A stretch of DNA of 58,261 bases from a virus. Position 1 is the first letter of the stretch, and every line of letters begins with the position of its first letter. A model generated the notes under the pieces. The model saw nothing but the letters and a program-made list of their open reading frames with translations, was not told the DNA's origin and ran no database searches. Both the position numbers and the translations under genes were made by a program. Positions 25,340-33,756 of this stretch are shown one piece after another. The stretch lies in IMG/VR virus record IMGVR_UViG_3300035701_002605, positions 1 through 58,261 of that record; one strand, written 5' to 3'.

Positions 25340-27925
25340 CTAGGCGCGCGGGTCGAAGCCCGCGCGGTGATGGGCGCCGCGCGCGAACTGGCTGGGAGAC
25401 CAGCCGTACTGGCCAGGCCGCTCCACGTTGCGGCTCTGGCGCAGCACCTCGGTCTCTAGCCTGGGCGTAAAGCCCTTGCGCCGGGGCGGGGCCGCAGGCG
25501 GCGCGTTGGGGGCCGCCCTCTGGCCGTCGTCGACCGGCGCCGGCTCTGGCGCAGCGCGTAGCTGGTCCTCGATGGCCCGCAGCCGCCCCAATATCCCGAT
25601 CTGGACATCGGTGGGGTCGGACGCGGGCGCCGGTAGGCACCGCCGCAGATCGTCCGTTAGCTGCTCTAGGAGGCCCTGTACCTCGACGGCGTCGGCGCCG
25701 CGATCTATGGCGGCGTTTATGCCGGCCAGGCTTTCGGCCACGGCAGCGCGAGCCTCCGGGTCCGGCCCGCCCGCCGGCGCTTGGTTGGCTCCACCTGCGC
25801 CTTCAGGCTTTACGCCGGGCTCGGCCGCTGCTCCGCTCGACCTCTGGGCATCCCCTGGGGCCGCTTGGGCGATGATGCTGGCGATGATCTGGCCAAACTC
25901 GTTCAAGGCCCGCTGCACGTTAGCGAGCCGGTCTTGCTGGTTAAGGTCCTCCGGGGCCGCGCCTACGTTGGCGATCACGATGTCTAGGAACGTGTAGCCG
26001 GCCGCGTAGGCGGCCTCCATTAGCTGATGCTCGTTCATCGCGCCGATCACCGAGTCGCTAGGCGATACGCCTTCCATTCCCCAGCGGTCGGTTAGCTCGG
26101 CGCGGTAGTCGGAGTCCGGTAGGAGCGCCCGGTGCGCCGGGCCGCTAGAGTCGGCCCGCAGGTTCTCGGACGCCCAGGCGACAAACTCCTTCATTGTGCC
26201 GGCGGCGCTGGTAAACTGCTTCAGCGCGTCGCTTACCTTGGCGAGCATCTCGCCCCGTACGCGCCGGCCAACGCGGTTCTCGGGCGCCGGCGCAGGGGCG
26301 GGCACCGGCGCGCCTACGCTGTCGGGGTCTCTCACGATGGCGCGGATGGCGGCGGCGAAGTCCGCTTCGCCTGTAGCACGTAGGACCGCGCCGCCTAGCC
26401 CGGCGTCGCCGGCGAACATCTCCACCGCGCCCGCCAGGGCTGGCAGGGCGATGGTGCCGTCGCCGATCCGGTGCCGCAGGAAGGCGCGGGCGTTAGCCAC
26501 ATCGGACTCGCCACAGTAGCCGGCGGCGGCCATGCCCTCCACTTCCTCCATGGCCTCTGCCCAGTGGCGTAGGTTGGACTCCTCTCGCTTCCAGGGGGGC
26601 GTCCGGTCCATCTGCCCGTAGTGGACGCCCAGGTGGGTCTTGGCCTTCTCTGTGTCGCCGGACTGGAACTCCTTGAAGCCGCCCCGTCCGCCCATCACGA
26701 CGTTGCCGGCCGCCATCACGCCGCGCTGGTGAGTGACGAGCTTGCCGTCCGCGATGTCGTGGTGGGGCAGGGCCATGCCGGTCTTGTTGTCCGGGTTTTC
26801 ACTGTCAAAGATGGCGAACCCCTGATGGGCCTTGCCGCCATCGAAGTTGCCCTCGGCGTCCGTGGCCCATTCCCAGACGCGGTTCCGGGCGCCGCCAGCA
26901 TCCCACTCGGTAGCGGCGTCGTTCAGGGCGGGCCGGTGGGTCGGCACGCCGGCGCGCTCGCCGGCCGTTACGTCTTCCCAGTTCTCGCCATCGGCGCTGA
27001 CCTCTAGGGCGACGCCGTCCGCGCCTTCCAGGTCGTACATCCGATAGATCAGCCCGTCCTCCTCGACGCTGCGGACGTTGGCCTTGCGGTTGGCCTGGTC
27101 TAGCCGGCCCGCCAGGTCTTCGCCGACGATGGCGGCGGCGTCCTCGCGCCGTAGCCGGCGCCGCGACTTGCTGGTTCGCATGTTGTCCTCCTCTACGCCG
27201 AAGTCGGCACGCGAGTTTCCGGGGCGGACCGTCAGGGCGATATGGTCCATGCGGCCGCGCGTGTAGGCCAGCACGCCGCAGTCCTCGACGATATGGCCCT
27301 CTGGGTAGAAGGCCTGGCTAGTGCAGATGCTCCGGTGTGCCGGCAGTAGGTCCGACTCCTTCAGGGCGGCCGCCCAGGCGGCCTCTACTAGCTCCGCCTG
27401 CAACGGGGTCGCCGGCGCGTCAAGGAATACGCCCTCCGCCTTGACCACGCGGCCGTCCCGGTAGAGGCGCGTGGCCTGCCCGATCTGGCTCTCTTTGCCG
27501 AAGTGGGCGACGCCGAGCCATGGCAGCCCGCCTAGGGCGGCCCGGCCGCAAACGTCGTCCTGGAACTCGATGGTCATGCGCGTGGCGTACTGGTCGACGC
27601 CGTCGTCCATCACGTTGGCGCGCCAGTGGCGGGCGCCATCGGCCGACTCCCATACCCGCGTTAGGTAGCCGTCGCCCTCGAAAGCCGCGCTGCGCTTGGA
27701 CCAGTTGCCGTCCGAGTCCTTCTTGTAGAGGCGCTTCACCGCCGCCCACGCGACGGCGAAGGCGTAACCCTCGCGGGGCTGGTCGGTCTTATCGGCAGAC
27801 CAGGAGTCGTAGGCGCTGTTGAAGGCGGCAACCCACACCGCCTTGGCATGCTCGGGTAGGGCCTTGACGTTGTCGGGCAGGGTATCGTCGCCCGGCCCGG
27901 AATAGGGGCGCGTTTGTAGCTCCAT
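25340..27925 (-). CDS. ChaB domain - prohead protease - scaffold fusion
   Basis: 861 residues. ATG at 27925 (MELQTRPYSG) is chosen because the GTCGACCATTA element ends in it; the longer frame runs through the intergenic region. Residues about 13-75 match ChaB (LPDNVKALPEHAKAVWVAAF, then AFAVAWAAVKRLY). Residues about 80-240 resemble XkdF/prohead-protease proteins (YATRMTIEF, APATPLQAELVEAAW, HIVEDCGVL). A segment with ALPHHDIADGKLVTHQRGVM precedes a long helical, Pro-rich scaffold-like C-terminus. It would template and mature the prohead. Located between portal and capsid genes. Confidence 0.72.
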   Translation of the reverse strand: MELQTRPYSGPGDDTLPDNVKALPEHAKAVWVAAFNSAYDSWSADKTDQPREGYAFAVAWAAVKRLYKKDSDGNWSKRSAAFEGDGYLTRVWESADGARHWRANVMDDGVDQYATRMTIEFQDDVCGRAALGGLPWLGVAHFGKESQIGQATRLYRDGRVVKAEGVFLDAPATPLQAELVEAAWAAALKESDLLPAHRSICTSQAFYPEGHIVEDCGVLAYTRGRMDHIALTVRPGNSRADFGVEEDNMRTSKSRRRLRREDAAAIVGEDLAGRLDQANRKANVRSVEEDGLIYRMYDLEGADGVALEVSADGENWEDVTAGERAGVPTHRPALNDAATEWDAGGARNRVWEWATDAEGNFDGGKAHQGFAIFDSENPDNKTGMALPHHDIADGKLVTHQRGVMAAGNVVMGGRGGFKEFQSGDTEKAKTHLGVHYGQMDRTPPWKREESNLRHWAEAMEEVEGMAAAGYCGESDVANARAFLRHRIGDGTIALPALAGAVEMFAGDAGLGGAVLRATGEADFAAAIRAIVRDPDSVGAPVPAPAPAPENRVGRRVRGEMLAKVSDALKQFTSAAGTMKEFVAWASENLRADSSGPAHRALLPDSDYRAELTDRWGMEGVSPSDSVIGAMNEHQLMEAAYAAGYTFLDIVIANVGAAPEDLNQQDRLANVQRALNEFGQIIASIIAQAAPGDAQRSSGAAAEPGVKPEGAGGANQAPAGGPDPEARAAVAESLAGINAAIDRGADAVEVQGLLEQLTDDLRRCLPAPASDPTDVQIGILGRLRAIEDQLRAAPEPAPVDDGQRAAPNAPPAAPPRRKGFTPRLETEVLRQSRNVERPGQYGWSPSQFARGAHHRAGFDPRA

Positions 27926-27941
27926 CACCCTAATGGTCGAC
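27923..27941 (-). promoter_or_regulatory. GTCGACCATTA start-associated element 3
   Basis: Minus-strand GTCGACCATTAGGGTGATG, ending in the ATG of the protease-scaffold gene. It is identical to the copy at 10421-10439. The AGGG may double as a ribosome-binding site two bases from the start. Role unknown. Confidence 0.55.
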
Positions 27942-27959
27942 GCGGCGAAGCGGGCGGGC

Positions 27960-28262
27960 TCAGGGAGAGCGGTCGGCGAGGATAGTGAGGGTGCGGACCA
28001 GGCGGCCCACACAGGCGATCGTAAGGGCGCGGCGGATGAATAGGCGCCGGCCGCCCCGGCGGCCGGCTTGGAAGATGCCAACCCAGGTGCCGGTGCAGAG
28101 GTAGCAGGCTAGCAGGTCGTCAAGGGGCGGCGGTAGGTAGCGGGCGGCGGCGGCCCGCACAGGCTCGAAGATGTCGCTGTCAACGATGATGGTCGTTAGC
28201 TGGGCGTTGACCAGGCCATCGATCGCCAGGTCGGTTAGCTGTAGATCATCGGGGGCGCCCAT
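27960..28262 (-). CDS. DUF1360-like protein, 100 aa
   Basis: ATG at 28262 with GAGGAGG seven bases upstream. VDSDIFEPVRAAAARYLPP is followed by LLACYLCTGTWVGIF, matching the C..C..W motif of the DUF1360 family of small phage and Bacillus proteins. A hydrophobic C-terminal stretch suggests membrane association. It follows a small Cys-rich gene and precedes the protease. Family name given from motif only. Confidence 0.6.
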   Translation of the reverse strand: MGAPDDLQLTDLAIDGLVNAQLTTIIVDSDIFEPVRAAAARYLPPPLDDLLACYLCTGTWVGIFQAGRRGGRRLFIRRALTIACVGRLVRTLTILADRSP

Positions 28263-28519
28263 GAGTGGACCTCCTCGGCATGCTGGCGGGTAAGGCGCTC
28301 GCGGGCCATCTCCGCACTCTCAGCGCACAGCGTAACCGGCCCTGAGTCGTACGGCGGATCGCAGGCGGTACAGACCAGGCGCGCAAGATAGGCGCCGGCG
28401 GCGGCGAGGTCGGCGGCCCCGCAGACGCGCGGCGCGTCGTAGGTGACAACGGCCATGCAGCTAGTTAGCGCTGCGGGTAGCGGTAGGAGTGGGCGTCGGC
28501 CGGTCAGCATAGCTATCAC
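28235..28519 (-). CDS. Small Cys-containing protein behind promoter P1
   Basis: About 94 residues. The frame opens at 28528, inside the -10 box of P1, so initiation must be further in: a GTG at 28519 coincides with the predicted start of transcription, and ATG codons follow at 28510 and 28456. CTAC and VTLC spacing (about residues 50-65) may bind a metal. No ribosome-binding site precedes any of the starts, so a leaderless message is likely. Confidence 0.5.
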   Translation of the reverse strand: MIAMLTGRRPLLPLPAALTSCMAVVTYDAPRVCGAADLAAAGAYLARLVCTACDPPYDSGPVTLCAESAEMARERLTRQHAEEVHSWAPPMIYS

Positions 28520-28526
28520 GGGGGCC

Positions 28527-28556
28527 ATGATAGACGCTGCGGCTAGGCGGTGTCAA
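28527..28556 (-). promoter_or_regulatory. Promoter P1 of the palindrome family
   Basis: TTGACA (28556-28551), 18-bp spacer with TAGCCGCAGCGTC, then TATCAT (28532-28527). The spacer palindrome has one weakened arm (CGTCTA instead of CGGCTA), shared with P11. It lies just before the stop codon of the portal gene and faces the small Cys protein, the DUF1360-like gene, the protease and the capsid genes. Confidence 0.8.
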
Positions 28557-28557
28557 A

Positions 28558-30774
28558 TTAGGGGGCTTGGCCGGTGTAGTACGTCGGGGCGCCGGCGATC
28601 TCTCGTAGCTCGGCGGGATCAAACGTCACCCAGCAGTGGCAGACGTTTGGGTGCGCCGGCGGGCCATCGCAGTCGCCCCACACCGACTCAAAGGACTCGT
28701 CCGGTCCGATGGCTCCCCGGTCCATATTGTCCAGGCAGATGTCGCAGGCCTCGGCTACCAGCGCGTGCCAGCGCCGCTTGGTTAGGCCGACCGATAGGTT
28801 CTGGGCGATGGCCGCCTGGGTCTGCGCCCAGTTGATCTCGGTATTAACGATGGAGAGGGCGCGCCCCCGGAAGGTTTCGATGATGCCTCGTCGAACATCG
28901 TCCACCAGGACCGTACGGGCAATTTCGGGAGAGTGGAGCCCCTGCTTCACGCCGGCCATGATCTCTCGACGGATGAAGTGGTCGGTGCCGGAGTCGACGT
29001 TCTTGATCAGCCCTAGGGCGCGCCGTTCTAGCTGGCGGAGGGCGGCGGGGTCGGTGATCTTGGTAACGGCCGGGATCAGGCGCGCCTTGCCCGCCAGGCC
29101 GGCCTTCACCATCGCCTTTTCGATGGCGTGGGCCTGGTCTACCAGCCCCTCGGCATAGGCTAGCTCTAGGGCTGCCGCCGCGCGGTCTGCGATGTTCGGC
29201 GCGTGCCACCAGGACTCGTTAGCCAGGAGGTCGGCGATCGCCTTCTCCGCAGGGCTAGGGGTAAGGGCGCGGTGGGCGGTGGCGCCCTCGATCCCGCCGG
29301 CGGCCTGGGCGGCGGCGATCCCGGCGTCAAGCAGCTTGGCGATCCGGGGGCGAGTAACGGAAGCCGCGATCTTTGCTATCCACGGCCCCACGAGCTTGCC
29401 TAGAGTCTGGGCAGAGTGGCTAGTAGTAGGGCGGGCTCGGCGGGGTACGGTTGCCTCGCCCTGCCTTTGCAGGGCTTCGCCAAAAGGGCGGCGGCGCTGT
29501 CCCTGTTCGCCCTTGGTCTCGCCGGTGGTGGTAGCGGCGGCGTCGCCGGTAGGCGGCTCGGGCGCCGGCGGAGGCGCGGGCGGGGCCGGGGGCTCGCCCG
29601 CCTCGACGGTGATCAAGCCCTCCTCTACCGCCTGGGCTAGCGCCACGGTGGGGTCGATGATGAAGGCGTTGGCCAGCGTGGCCAGCCGGTCGGCGCTTAG
29701 CTTCCGGGCGGTCTCCCTGCGTACCGTATCCTCTAGCTCTACGTCTTCCCAGGCGAACTCTACGCCGTCAGGCAGGACCTCGTTGTCGATCCGCTGCTTG
29801 ATCCGGCGCAGTAGGTGGGCGAGCCCCTGCCGCTTGGAAAGCTCGATCAGCTTAGTAGCGCCGGCAAGCCGTAGCTCCTGGCCGAACAGGCCCAGGTCTC
29901 CAACGTTCATTCCGAAGGCGGCGCATACCAGTTCCGCGTAGCGCTTGACTAGCTCCGGTAGCTGGGCCTCGGTGGCCGTGGCCCCGAACGAGATAAACTG
30001 GGCGGCCTCACCCTTCTCCCGCCCGTAGAGGATCGGCACCTTCAGGGCGTCTACGCCGGCCATCATGGTCTTCCAGCCGGCTAGCCAGTCCCGCGCCTCC
30101 TCCTCAGACCAGCCGATCACGTCTAGTACGCCGGGCGGCGGGCTATCGGTTAGGAGCGTCTGCCAGAAGCGGTCGGACCGAAGCAAGCCCTGGATCGCCG
30201 GCAGGCAGTCCATCACCGGGGTCCGGGTCCAGCCATAGACCGTTACGTCGGTCTGCGGCTGCCACATGACGCGGGCGATCTCGCCGGGCTCGAATAGGGC
30301 TACGTCCAGCGGGCCGCCCCATGGGCTCACCATGGCATAGGGATAATTCTTGTCGTTTGTCGGCCGCATGAGGCCAGCGTCCAGATGGGCTAGCCAGGCC
30401 ACCGTCCCGTCGCGGTAGGAGCCGATCTCCCAGGCGCCGCCGAAGGGCACGGTTAGGGCGTCCTCTACCACGCGGGCGATCATGTTCTCGAAGCCGGCGC
30501 CGTCGTCGGAGCCGTTCAGGACCAGGGTAAAGTATTCGACCAGGTCGTCGTCTTCGCCCTGGATCTCCCACTTCAGGCCGGTGATCTGCATGACTAGGGT
30601 CTGGATGCAGGCGCGCACGACCGGGGCCGCCGCTACGACGCGGCGCCACTGGGGGGCGGTTAGGCTAGTAGCGTCGAAGAAGGCCGCCGGCGAGCGGGTT
30701 AGGTAGGCCGGCTCACGGATGCCCTTGGTCTTCGGCTCGGCGCCGTGTTCCTTTGCGCGTTCGGCGATCACCAT
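28558..30774 (-). CDS. Portal protein fused to MuF-type head protein
   Basis: 738 residues, ATG at 30774 with AGAGGAG six bases upstream. Residues about 30-400 are portal-like: an RACIQTLVMQITGLKWEIQG helix, VPILYGREKG and AAFGMNVGDLGLFGQ. A Pro-rich linker (PPAPPPAPEPPTG, about 405-425) joins a C-terminal domain ending in CDICLDNMDRG and PPAHPNVCHCWVTF, the signature of SPP1 gp7/MuF minor head proteins. Portal and MuF are normally separate genes, so this is a fusion. The portal forms the packaging ring; MuF proteins enter the head. Next to protease and capsid genes. Confidence 0.85.
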   Translation of the reverse strand: MVIAERAKEHGAEPKTKGIREPAYLTRSPAAFFDATSLTAPQWRRVVAAAPVVRACIQTLVMQITGLKWEIQGEDDDLVEYFTLVLNGSDDGAGFENMIARVVEDALTVPFGGAWEIGSYRDGTVAWLAHLDAGLMRPTNDKNYPYAMVSPWGGPLDVALFEPGEIARVMWQPQTDVTVYGWTRTPVMDCLPAIQGLLRSDRFWQTLLTDSPPPGVLDVIGWSEEEARDWLAGWKTMMAGVDALKVPILYGREKGEAAQFISFGATATEAQLPELVKRYAELVCAAFGMNVGDLGLFGQELRLAGATKLIELSKRQGLAHLLRRIKQRIDNEVLPDGVEFAWEDVELEDTVRRETARKLSADRLATLANAFIIDPTVALAQAVEEGLITVEAGEPPAPPAPPPAPEPPTGDAAATTTGETKGEQGQRRRPFGEALQRQGEATVPRRARPTTSHSAQTLGKLVGPWIAKIAASVTRPRIAKLLDAGIAAAQAAGGIEGATAHRALTPSPAEKAIADLLANESWWHAPNIADRAAAALELAYAEGLVDQAHAIEKAMVKAGLAGKARLIPAVTKITDPAALRQLERRALGLIKNVDSGTDHFIRREIMAGVKQGLHSPEIARTVLVDDVRRGIIETFRGRALSIVNTEINWAQTQAAIAQNLSVGLTKRRWHALVAEACDICLDNMDRGAIGPDESFESVWGDCDGPPAHPNVCHCWVTFDPAELREIAGAPTYYTGQAP

Positions 30775-31189
30775 GGGCGGCTCCTCTCTGCCTTAATGGT
30801 CGACGCGCTGAGGCTTTGGGGGCGGGTAGGTCAAGCTCGCGGACCGTCCACTTCCGGGCGAGCGGATCGTACTGCCAGTCCAGGGCGCGGTCTAGCAGCG
30901 ACAGCACGTCGAGATCTCGGTCAGGTGTTGGGCTTTCGGCAATTGGCGCCGGGCGCCGGATCGGGGGCTGGTGGAGATAGCATGTCCAGCCGCCGGCCCG
31001 GAAGACCATCGGCGCCGCGCATGGCGGCGGGCATCGCGGTGGCGGCTCGTTGTCGTAAAGCTGGTCTGGCGTTAGGGATAGGACCTCGGAGTGCCGGCGT
31101 AGGAGCCATAGCACCATCGGGTTACGGAGTCCAAAGCGCCCCAGGAAGCTAGCGCCGGCGTCGCGGACGGCTGGGGTGTGGTCTATCAA
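30713..31189 (-). CDS. Uncharacterised protein upstream of portal, 158 aa
   Basis: The frame opens with TTG at 31189 (MIDHTPAVRDAG) and runs 62 bases into the portal gene. The first 120 residues look coded (RFGLRNPMVLWLLRRHSEVL, then DLDVLSLLDRALDWQYDPLA); the Arg-rich end may be read-out over the GTCGACCATTA element. A CPPPC lies near residue 53. An internal ATG at about residue 25 is possible. Function unknown. Confidence 0.45.
   Translation of the reverse strand: MIDHTPAVRDAGASFLGRFGLRNPMVLWLLRRHSEVLSLTPDQLYDNEPPPRCPPPCAAPMVFRAGGWTCYLHQPPIRRPAPIAESPTPDRDLDVLSLLDRALDWQYDPLARKWTVRELDLPAPKASARRPLRQRGAAHGDRRTRKGTRRRAEDQGHP
30793..30804 (-). promoter_or_regulatory. GTCGACCATTAA start-associated element 4
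   Basis: Minus-strand GTCGACCATTAA, 18 bases upstream of the portal ATG and just before its AGAGGAG. It overlaps the end of the upstream reading frame. Confidence 0.5.
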
Positions 31190-31346
31190 GGTCTTCTCGC
31201 TCCCGCCGGACGTTACGGTCCAGCCTAGCCGAGTCTACGGGGGCGCGGGCGACATCCTGCTCGTCGGCTAGCCTAGCACGTCCACACCAGGGGCAGAAGG
31301 CGATCATAACCCAGCCCCGCCAGCCGCACGCTAGGCAGATGATCAT
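31149..31346 (-). CDS. Small zinc-ribbon protein, 65 aa
   Basis: The ATG at 31346 overlaps the TGA of the 94-residue gene (ATGA). CLACGWRG (residues 4-11) and FCPWCGR (about 17-23) form a compact zinc ribbon; the rest is highly charged. It may be a nucleic-acid-binding factor. It overlaps the next gene by about 40 bp. Confidence 0.5.
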   Translation of the reverse strand: MIICLACGWRGWVMIAFCPWCGRARLADEQDVARAPVDSARLDRNVRREREDLDRPHPSRPRRRR

Positions 31347-31627
31347 GGCGGGCTATCGCCGTTCCCGCCCCGCCCTGTCTGCTCCCTGGCCTTGGCCCGC
31401 TCTACGGCCGGCGCCGTTACCCGCTGGAACTCTAGCAGCGCCGTAGCGATCGCCTTCCACTGGCGGGCGCCGTCCACGGCGGCTATCCACTCGCTGGGCG
31501 CCACGATCGCGCCGACGGCGTCAAGTAGCTCGATCTCGGCTAGAAAGCCGCTCAGATCGATCATCGCTGTGACCTGGGCGACCAGCCCGATCTTGACCTG
31601 TACCTGGTGAAACTCGCCTGGGTCCAT
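31343..31627 (-). CDS. Small acidic-helical protein, 94 aa
   Basis: ATG at 31627, four bases from an AAAGGAC. A mostly helical sequence (FLAEIELLDAVGAIVAPSEW, then ARQWKAIATALLEFQRV). No family recognised. Part of the run of small genes between the methylase and portal. Confidence 0.5.
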   Translation of the reverse strand: MDPGEFHQVQVKIGLVAQVTAMIDLSGFLAEIELLDAVGAIVAPSEWIAAVDGARQWKAIATALLEFQRVTAPAVERAKAREQTGRGGNGDSPP

Positions 31628-31628
31628 G

Positions 31629-32054
31629 TCAGTCCTTTAGCCACCACTGGTTAAGGGCCGGGGGCGGCCCCGCGATGAAACGCTCTAGCGGTAGACGCCA
31701 GCCCCTTGTGCGCTGGGGGGGGTGTCCCTGCTCCGCCTCACCGCCGCAGGTGGCGCGCTGCTCTTTTAGCCAGCTAGCCGGCGCCATAAAGACGATCCCG
31801 TCCATGATGAAGCCCCAATACTGCGCCTTGCTAATGGCGAAACCGCTAGGCACGTAGATACCGCTGTCAAGCTCCCGCTCCTGCGACGTTTCGATGTAGA
31901 AGGCCCGATATTTAGCTTCCCAGGCGCGGCCCTCGCGCTTACACTCGATCCCGTTCACGCCGTATAGTAGCTCGCGCAGTAGCTTTTCGCCTATCAGGCC
32001 GTGCTTTAGATCGATGTCGGGGGCGCCGGTTTCGTTCTCCGGCCGGTTGGGCAT
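31629..32054 (-). CDS. PD-(D/E)XK-like nuclease
   Basis: 141 residues, ATG at 32054 with AAAGGAGA five bases upstream. DLKHGLIGEKLLRELLYG supplies a conserved Glu helix, GIECKREG an ExK pair and AFYIETSQ another acidic position: the pattern E...ECK...IE of small restriction-endonuclease-fold proteins. LDSGIYVPSGFAISKAQYW resembles their SG(I)..T.A..W region. It could process recombination intermediates. A holiday-junction or homing role is also possible. Confidence 0.6.
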   Translation of the reverse strand: MPNRPENETGAPDIDLKHGLIGEKLLRELLYGVNGIECKREGRAWEAKYRAFYIETSQERELDSGIYVPSGFAISKAQYWGFIMDGIVFMAPASWLKEQRATCGGEAEQGHPPQRTRGWRLPLERFIAGPPPALNQWWLKD

Positions 32055-32069
32055 GGCTCTCTCCTTTCG

Positions 32070-32630
32070 CTACTCGAATAACGACCGCTGCTCGGCGCCG
32101 GCGTCCTCTATCGGGGCGCCGGTAGACCGCCACACCACCACCACGCTCGGGAAGGTCGCCGGCCCATCGGCGCCGGCGAAAGATAGGCGGCCCGGCACAA
32201 AGTGGACCTCGGCGGCCCTCATGGCGACGGGCCGGTCGGCGTAAACGCTGCCCATCACGTAGCGGTGGAACCAGCGGGTATCGGTCCGGGCCGGCAACAG
32301 CGCCACCACGATCTCGGCGACGCCTTGGCTCTCTAGCCAACACTTGCGGACCCACTCGTTCAGGGGCCGGCCATAGGGCGGGTTGACGAAGACCCGGCCT
32401 GGCCACGGCCGGCGGAGCCCGTCGTCCTCGACGGTAAAGTGGCGGCCGCAGCGCTGGCTAGCATAGGCGTCGGCCGAGCCGCAGGGGTCCAGGTCGAAGG
32501 GGCCGAAGCGGGCGGCCAGGGCGTCGAAGACCTTGGCCGGCGTCCCCCAGTCGGAGCGCCCGGCCGCCGGCATGTAGCCCCGGCCTTTGGGCTTAGGCAC
32601 CGGATGGCCCTTGCCCCACTCATTCTCCAT
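32070..32630 (-). CDS. DNA N6-adenine methyltransferase (phage Dam type)
   Basis: 186 residues, ATG at 32630. The N-terminal SDWGTPAKVFDALAARFGPF and DLDPC, with a NPPYG catalytic motif (about residue 82) and a C-terminal FPSVVVVW, match the phage adenine-methylase family (DNA_N-6-adenine methyltransferase). It would methylate phage DNA, protecting it from host restriction. There is no partner restriction gene nearby, except the small PD-(D/E)XK-like protein just downstream. Confidence 0.85.
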   Translation of the reverse strand: MENEWGKGHPVPKPKGRGYMPAAGRSDWGTPAKVFDALAARFGPFDLDPCGSADAYASQRCGRHFTVEDDGLRRPWPGRVFVNPPYGRPLNEWVRKCWLESQGVAEIVVALLPARTDTRWFHRYVMGSVYADRPVAMRAAEVHFVPGRLSFAGADGPATFPSVVVVWRSTGAPIEDAGAEQRSLFE

Positions 32631-33087
32631 CGCCGGCTCCCACTAGGTCGCCCAGGAGCCCGTCGTTGGGCGATAGCCAGCCTTCCGCTACGGCGCGGTC
32701 GGTCGGGAAGGATAGGACGGCGGCCTCGGGGTAGAACGGGCAGACCATCTCCACCGCTAGCCCGAACAGCCGGCAGCCGAAGGGGCGCACCGGGTAAATG
32801 CGGCATGCCCTGGCGCCAGCGTCGTAGAAGCCGCAGGTAAGGGGGCTGCGGCTCCGGTGCCACCAGACCTGATGCTCGAACATGTAGGCGATGATGGCTG
32901 CGGCCTCCCTCCGGGTAACGGTGACCGGGCCGCAACAGCGGCCGCAGCCATCGCAGGCGGCCATCTTCGGGATGTAGGGGTATAGGACGCCGGGCGGCTT
33001 CGCTACAGGCGGCACGGGCCGCGAGAGCCCCCCGTTTCTAACGGTTGCCCTTCTACCCGCTCCCGTCGACCGGCCCTGCGCCGCCAT
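32620..33087 (-). CDS. YkgJ-type cysteine-cluster protein
   Basis: 155 residues. CDGCGRCCGPVTVTRREAA, then a C and CRIYPVRPFGCRLFG, match the zinc/iron-chelating YkgJ family. The ATG at 33087 sits exactly where transcription from promoter P2 is expected to begin, so this may be a leaderless gene; the internal ATG at residue 41 just ahead of the cluster is an alternative. Role in phage unknown, perhaps metal binding or methylation of a Cys-rich substrate. Confidence 0.7.
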   Translation of the reverse strand: MAAQGRSTGAGRRATVRNGGLSRPVPPVAKPPGVLYPYIPKMAACDGCGRCCGPVTVTRREAAAIIAYMFEHQVWWHRSRSPLTCGFYDAGARACRIYPVRPFGCRLFGLAVEMVCPFYPEAAVLSFPTDRAVAEGWLSPNDGLLGDLVGAGDGE

Positions 33088-33093
33088 AGACAG

Positions 33094-33123
33094 AGGCTAG
33101 CCGATACGGCTAGTCTGTGTCAA
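33094..33123 (-). promoter_or_regulatory. Promoter P2 of the palindrome family
   Basis: TTGACA (33123-33118), 18-bp spacer with TAGCCGTATCGGC, then TAGCCT (33099-33094). The palindrome is TAGCCG-TAT-CGGCTA, perfect. The -10 is weak. Seven bases downstream is the ATG of the YkgJ-like gene. It overlaps the end of the RAMP-neighbour gene at 33110. Confidence 0.75.
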
Positions 33124-33748
33124 GATCGAAGGCGGTAACGGCGAACCGGCCCCAGCCCATCTTGCGGGATGCGCCCATCCCGATCTCTCGGCCGGCCCAC
33201 TCGATGAAGTCCCGCAGCTTGCGTAGGCCGTCCTTCTCCATCAGCGTGGTCAGGGTGCCGGTGGCGTCGAAGTCTTCGATGTAGGGGTTAGCCCGGAGGG
33301 CTCGTTGGTTGGTTAGCGTCTTGCCGGTGCCGCTCTTGACTACTACGAACCGCTCCCAGATGCCGTCGGCCTCCGCCTTGCCGGTCTCCCAGTCGCTACT
33401 TTGTAGGACGGTACGTATCTGCTCCTGGCGGGCGATCCGTATGCTCGACGAGCAGAGGGCGGCGGCCTCGGCAAGACACCCGTGAACCTGGTGGGCCGGG
33501 ATGATGATGTGGGTGCTGTTCATGTAGAAGGGGCGCTCCGCTAGAGCCTCTAGCTGGCGCAGGTCCTCTAGCGTCATGCTCTTGGCCCGGAGGTAGTCGT
33601 CTAGGGCCTTGGCCCGGCGGTCCTGAGACCGGACCCGGTTGGCCCCGGACTCCTTCAGGATGTTGATCACCTTCTCCCGCTCGGGCCAGTACGGGTCGGC
33701 GATGTAGCCCTTCTCGAAGTGGGCGCGGACCGTGATCTTGATGCTCAT
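33110..33748 (-). CDS. Uncharacterised protein, 212 aa
   Basis: ATG at 33748 (MSIKITVRAHFEKG) with AAAGGAA two bases before it. It reads in frame with a long Pro/Ser/Thr-rich frame upstream, but the ribosome-binding site argues that it starts here. The sequence (IADPYWPEREKVINILKES, THIIIPAHQVHGCLAEAA, FIEWAGREIGMGASRKMGWG) has an ordered alpha/beta look and a GMGASRKMGWG loop near the end, a feature also seen in some RNA-binding RAMP-type domains. I do not assign it; the resemblance is weak. Confidence 0.5.
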   Translation of the reverse strand: MSIKITVRAHFEKGYIADPYWPEREKVINILKESGANRVRSQDRRAKALDDYLRAKSMTLEDLRQLEALAERPFYMNSTHIIIPAHQVHGCLAEAAALCSSSIRIARQEQIRTVLQSSDWETGKAEADGIWERFVVVKSGTGKTLTNQRALRANPYIEDFDATGTLTTLMEKDGLRKLRDFIEWAGREIGMGASRKMGWGRFAVTAFDLDTD

Positions 33749-33756
33749 GTTTCCTT

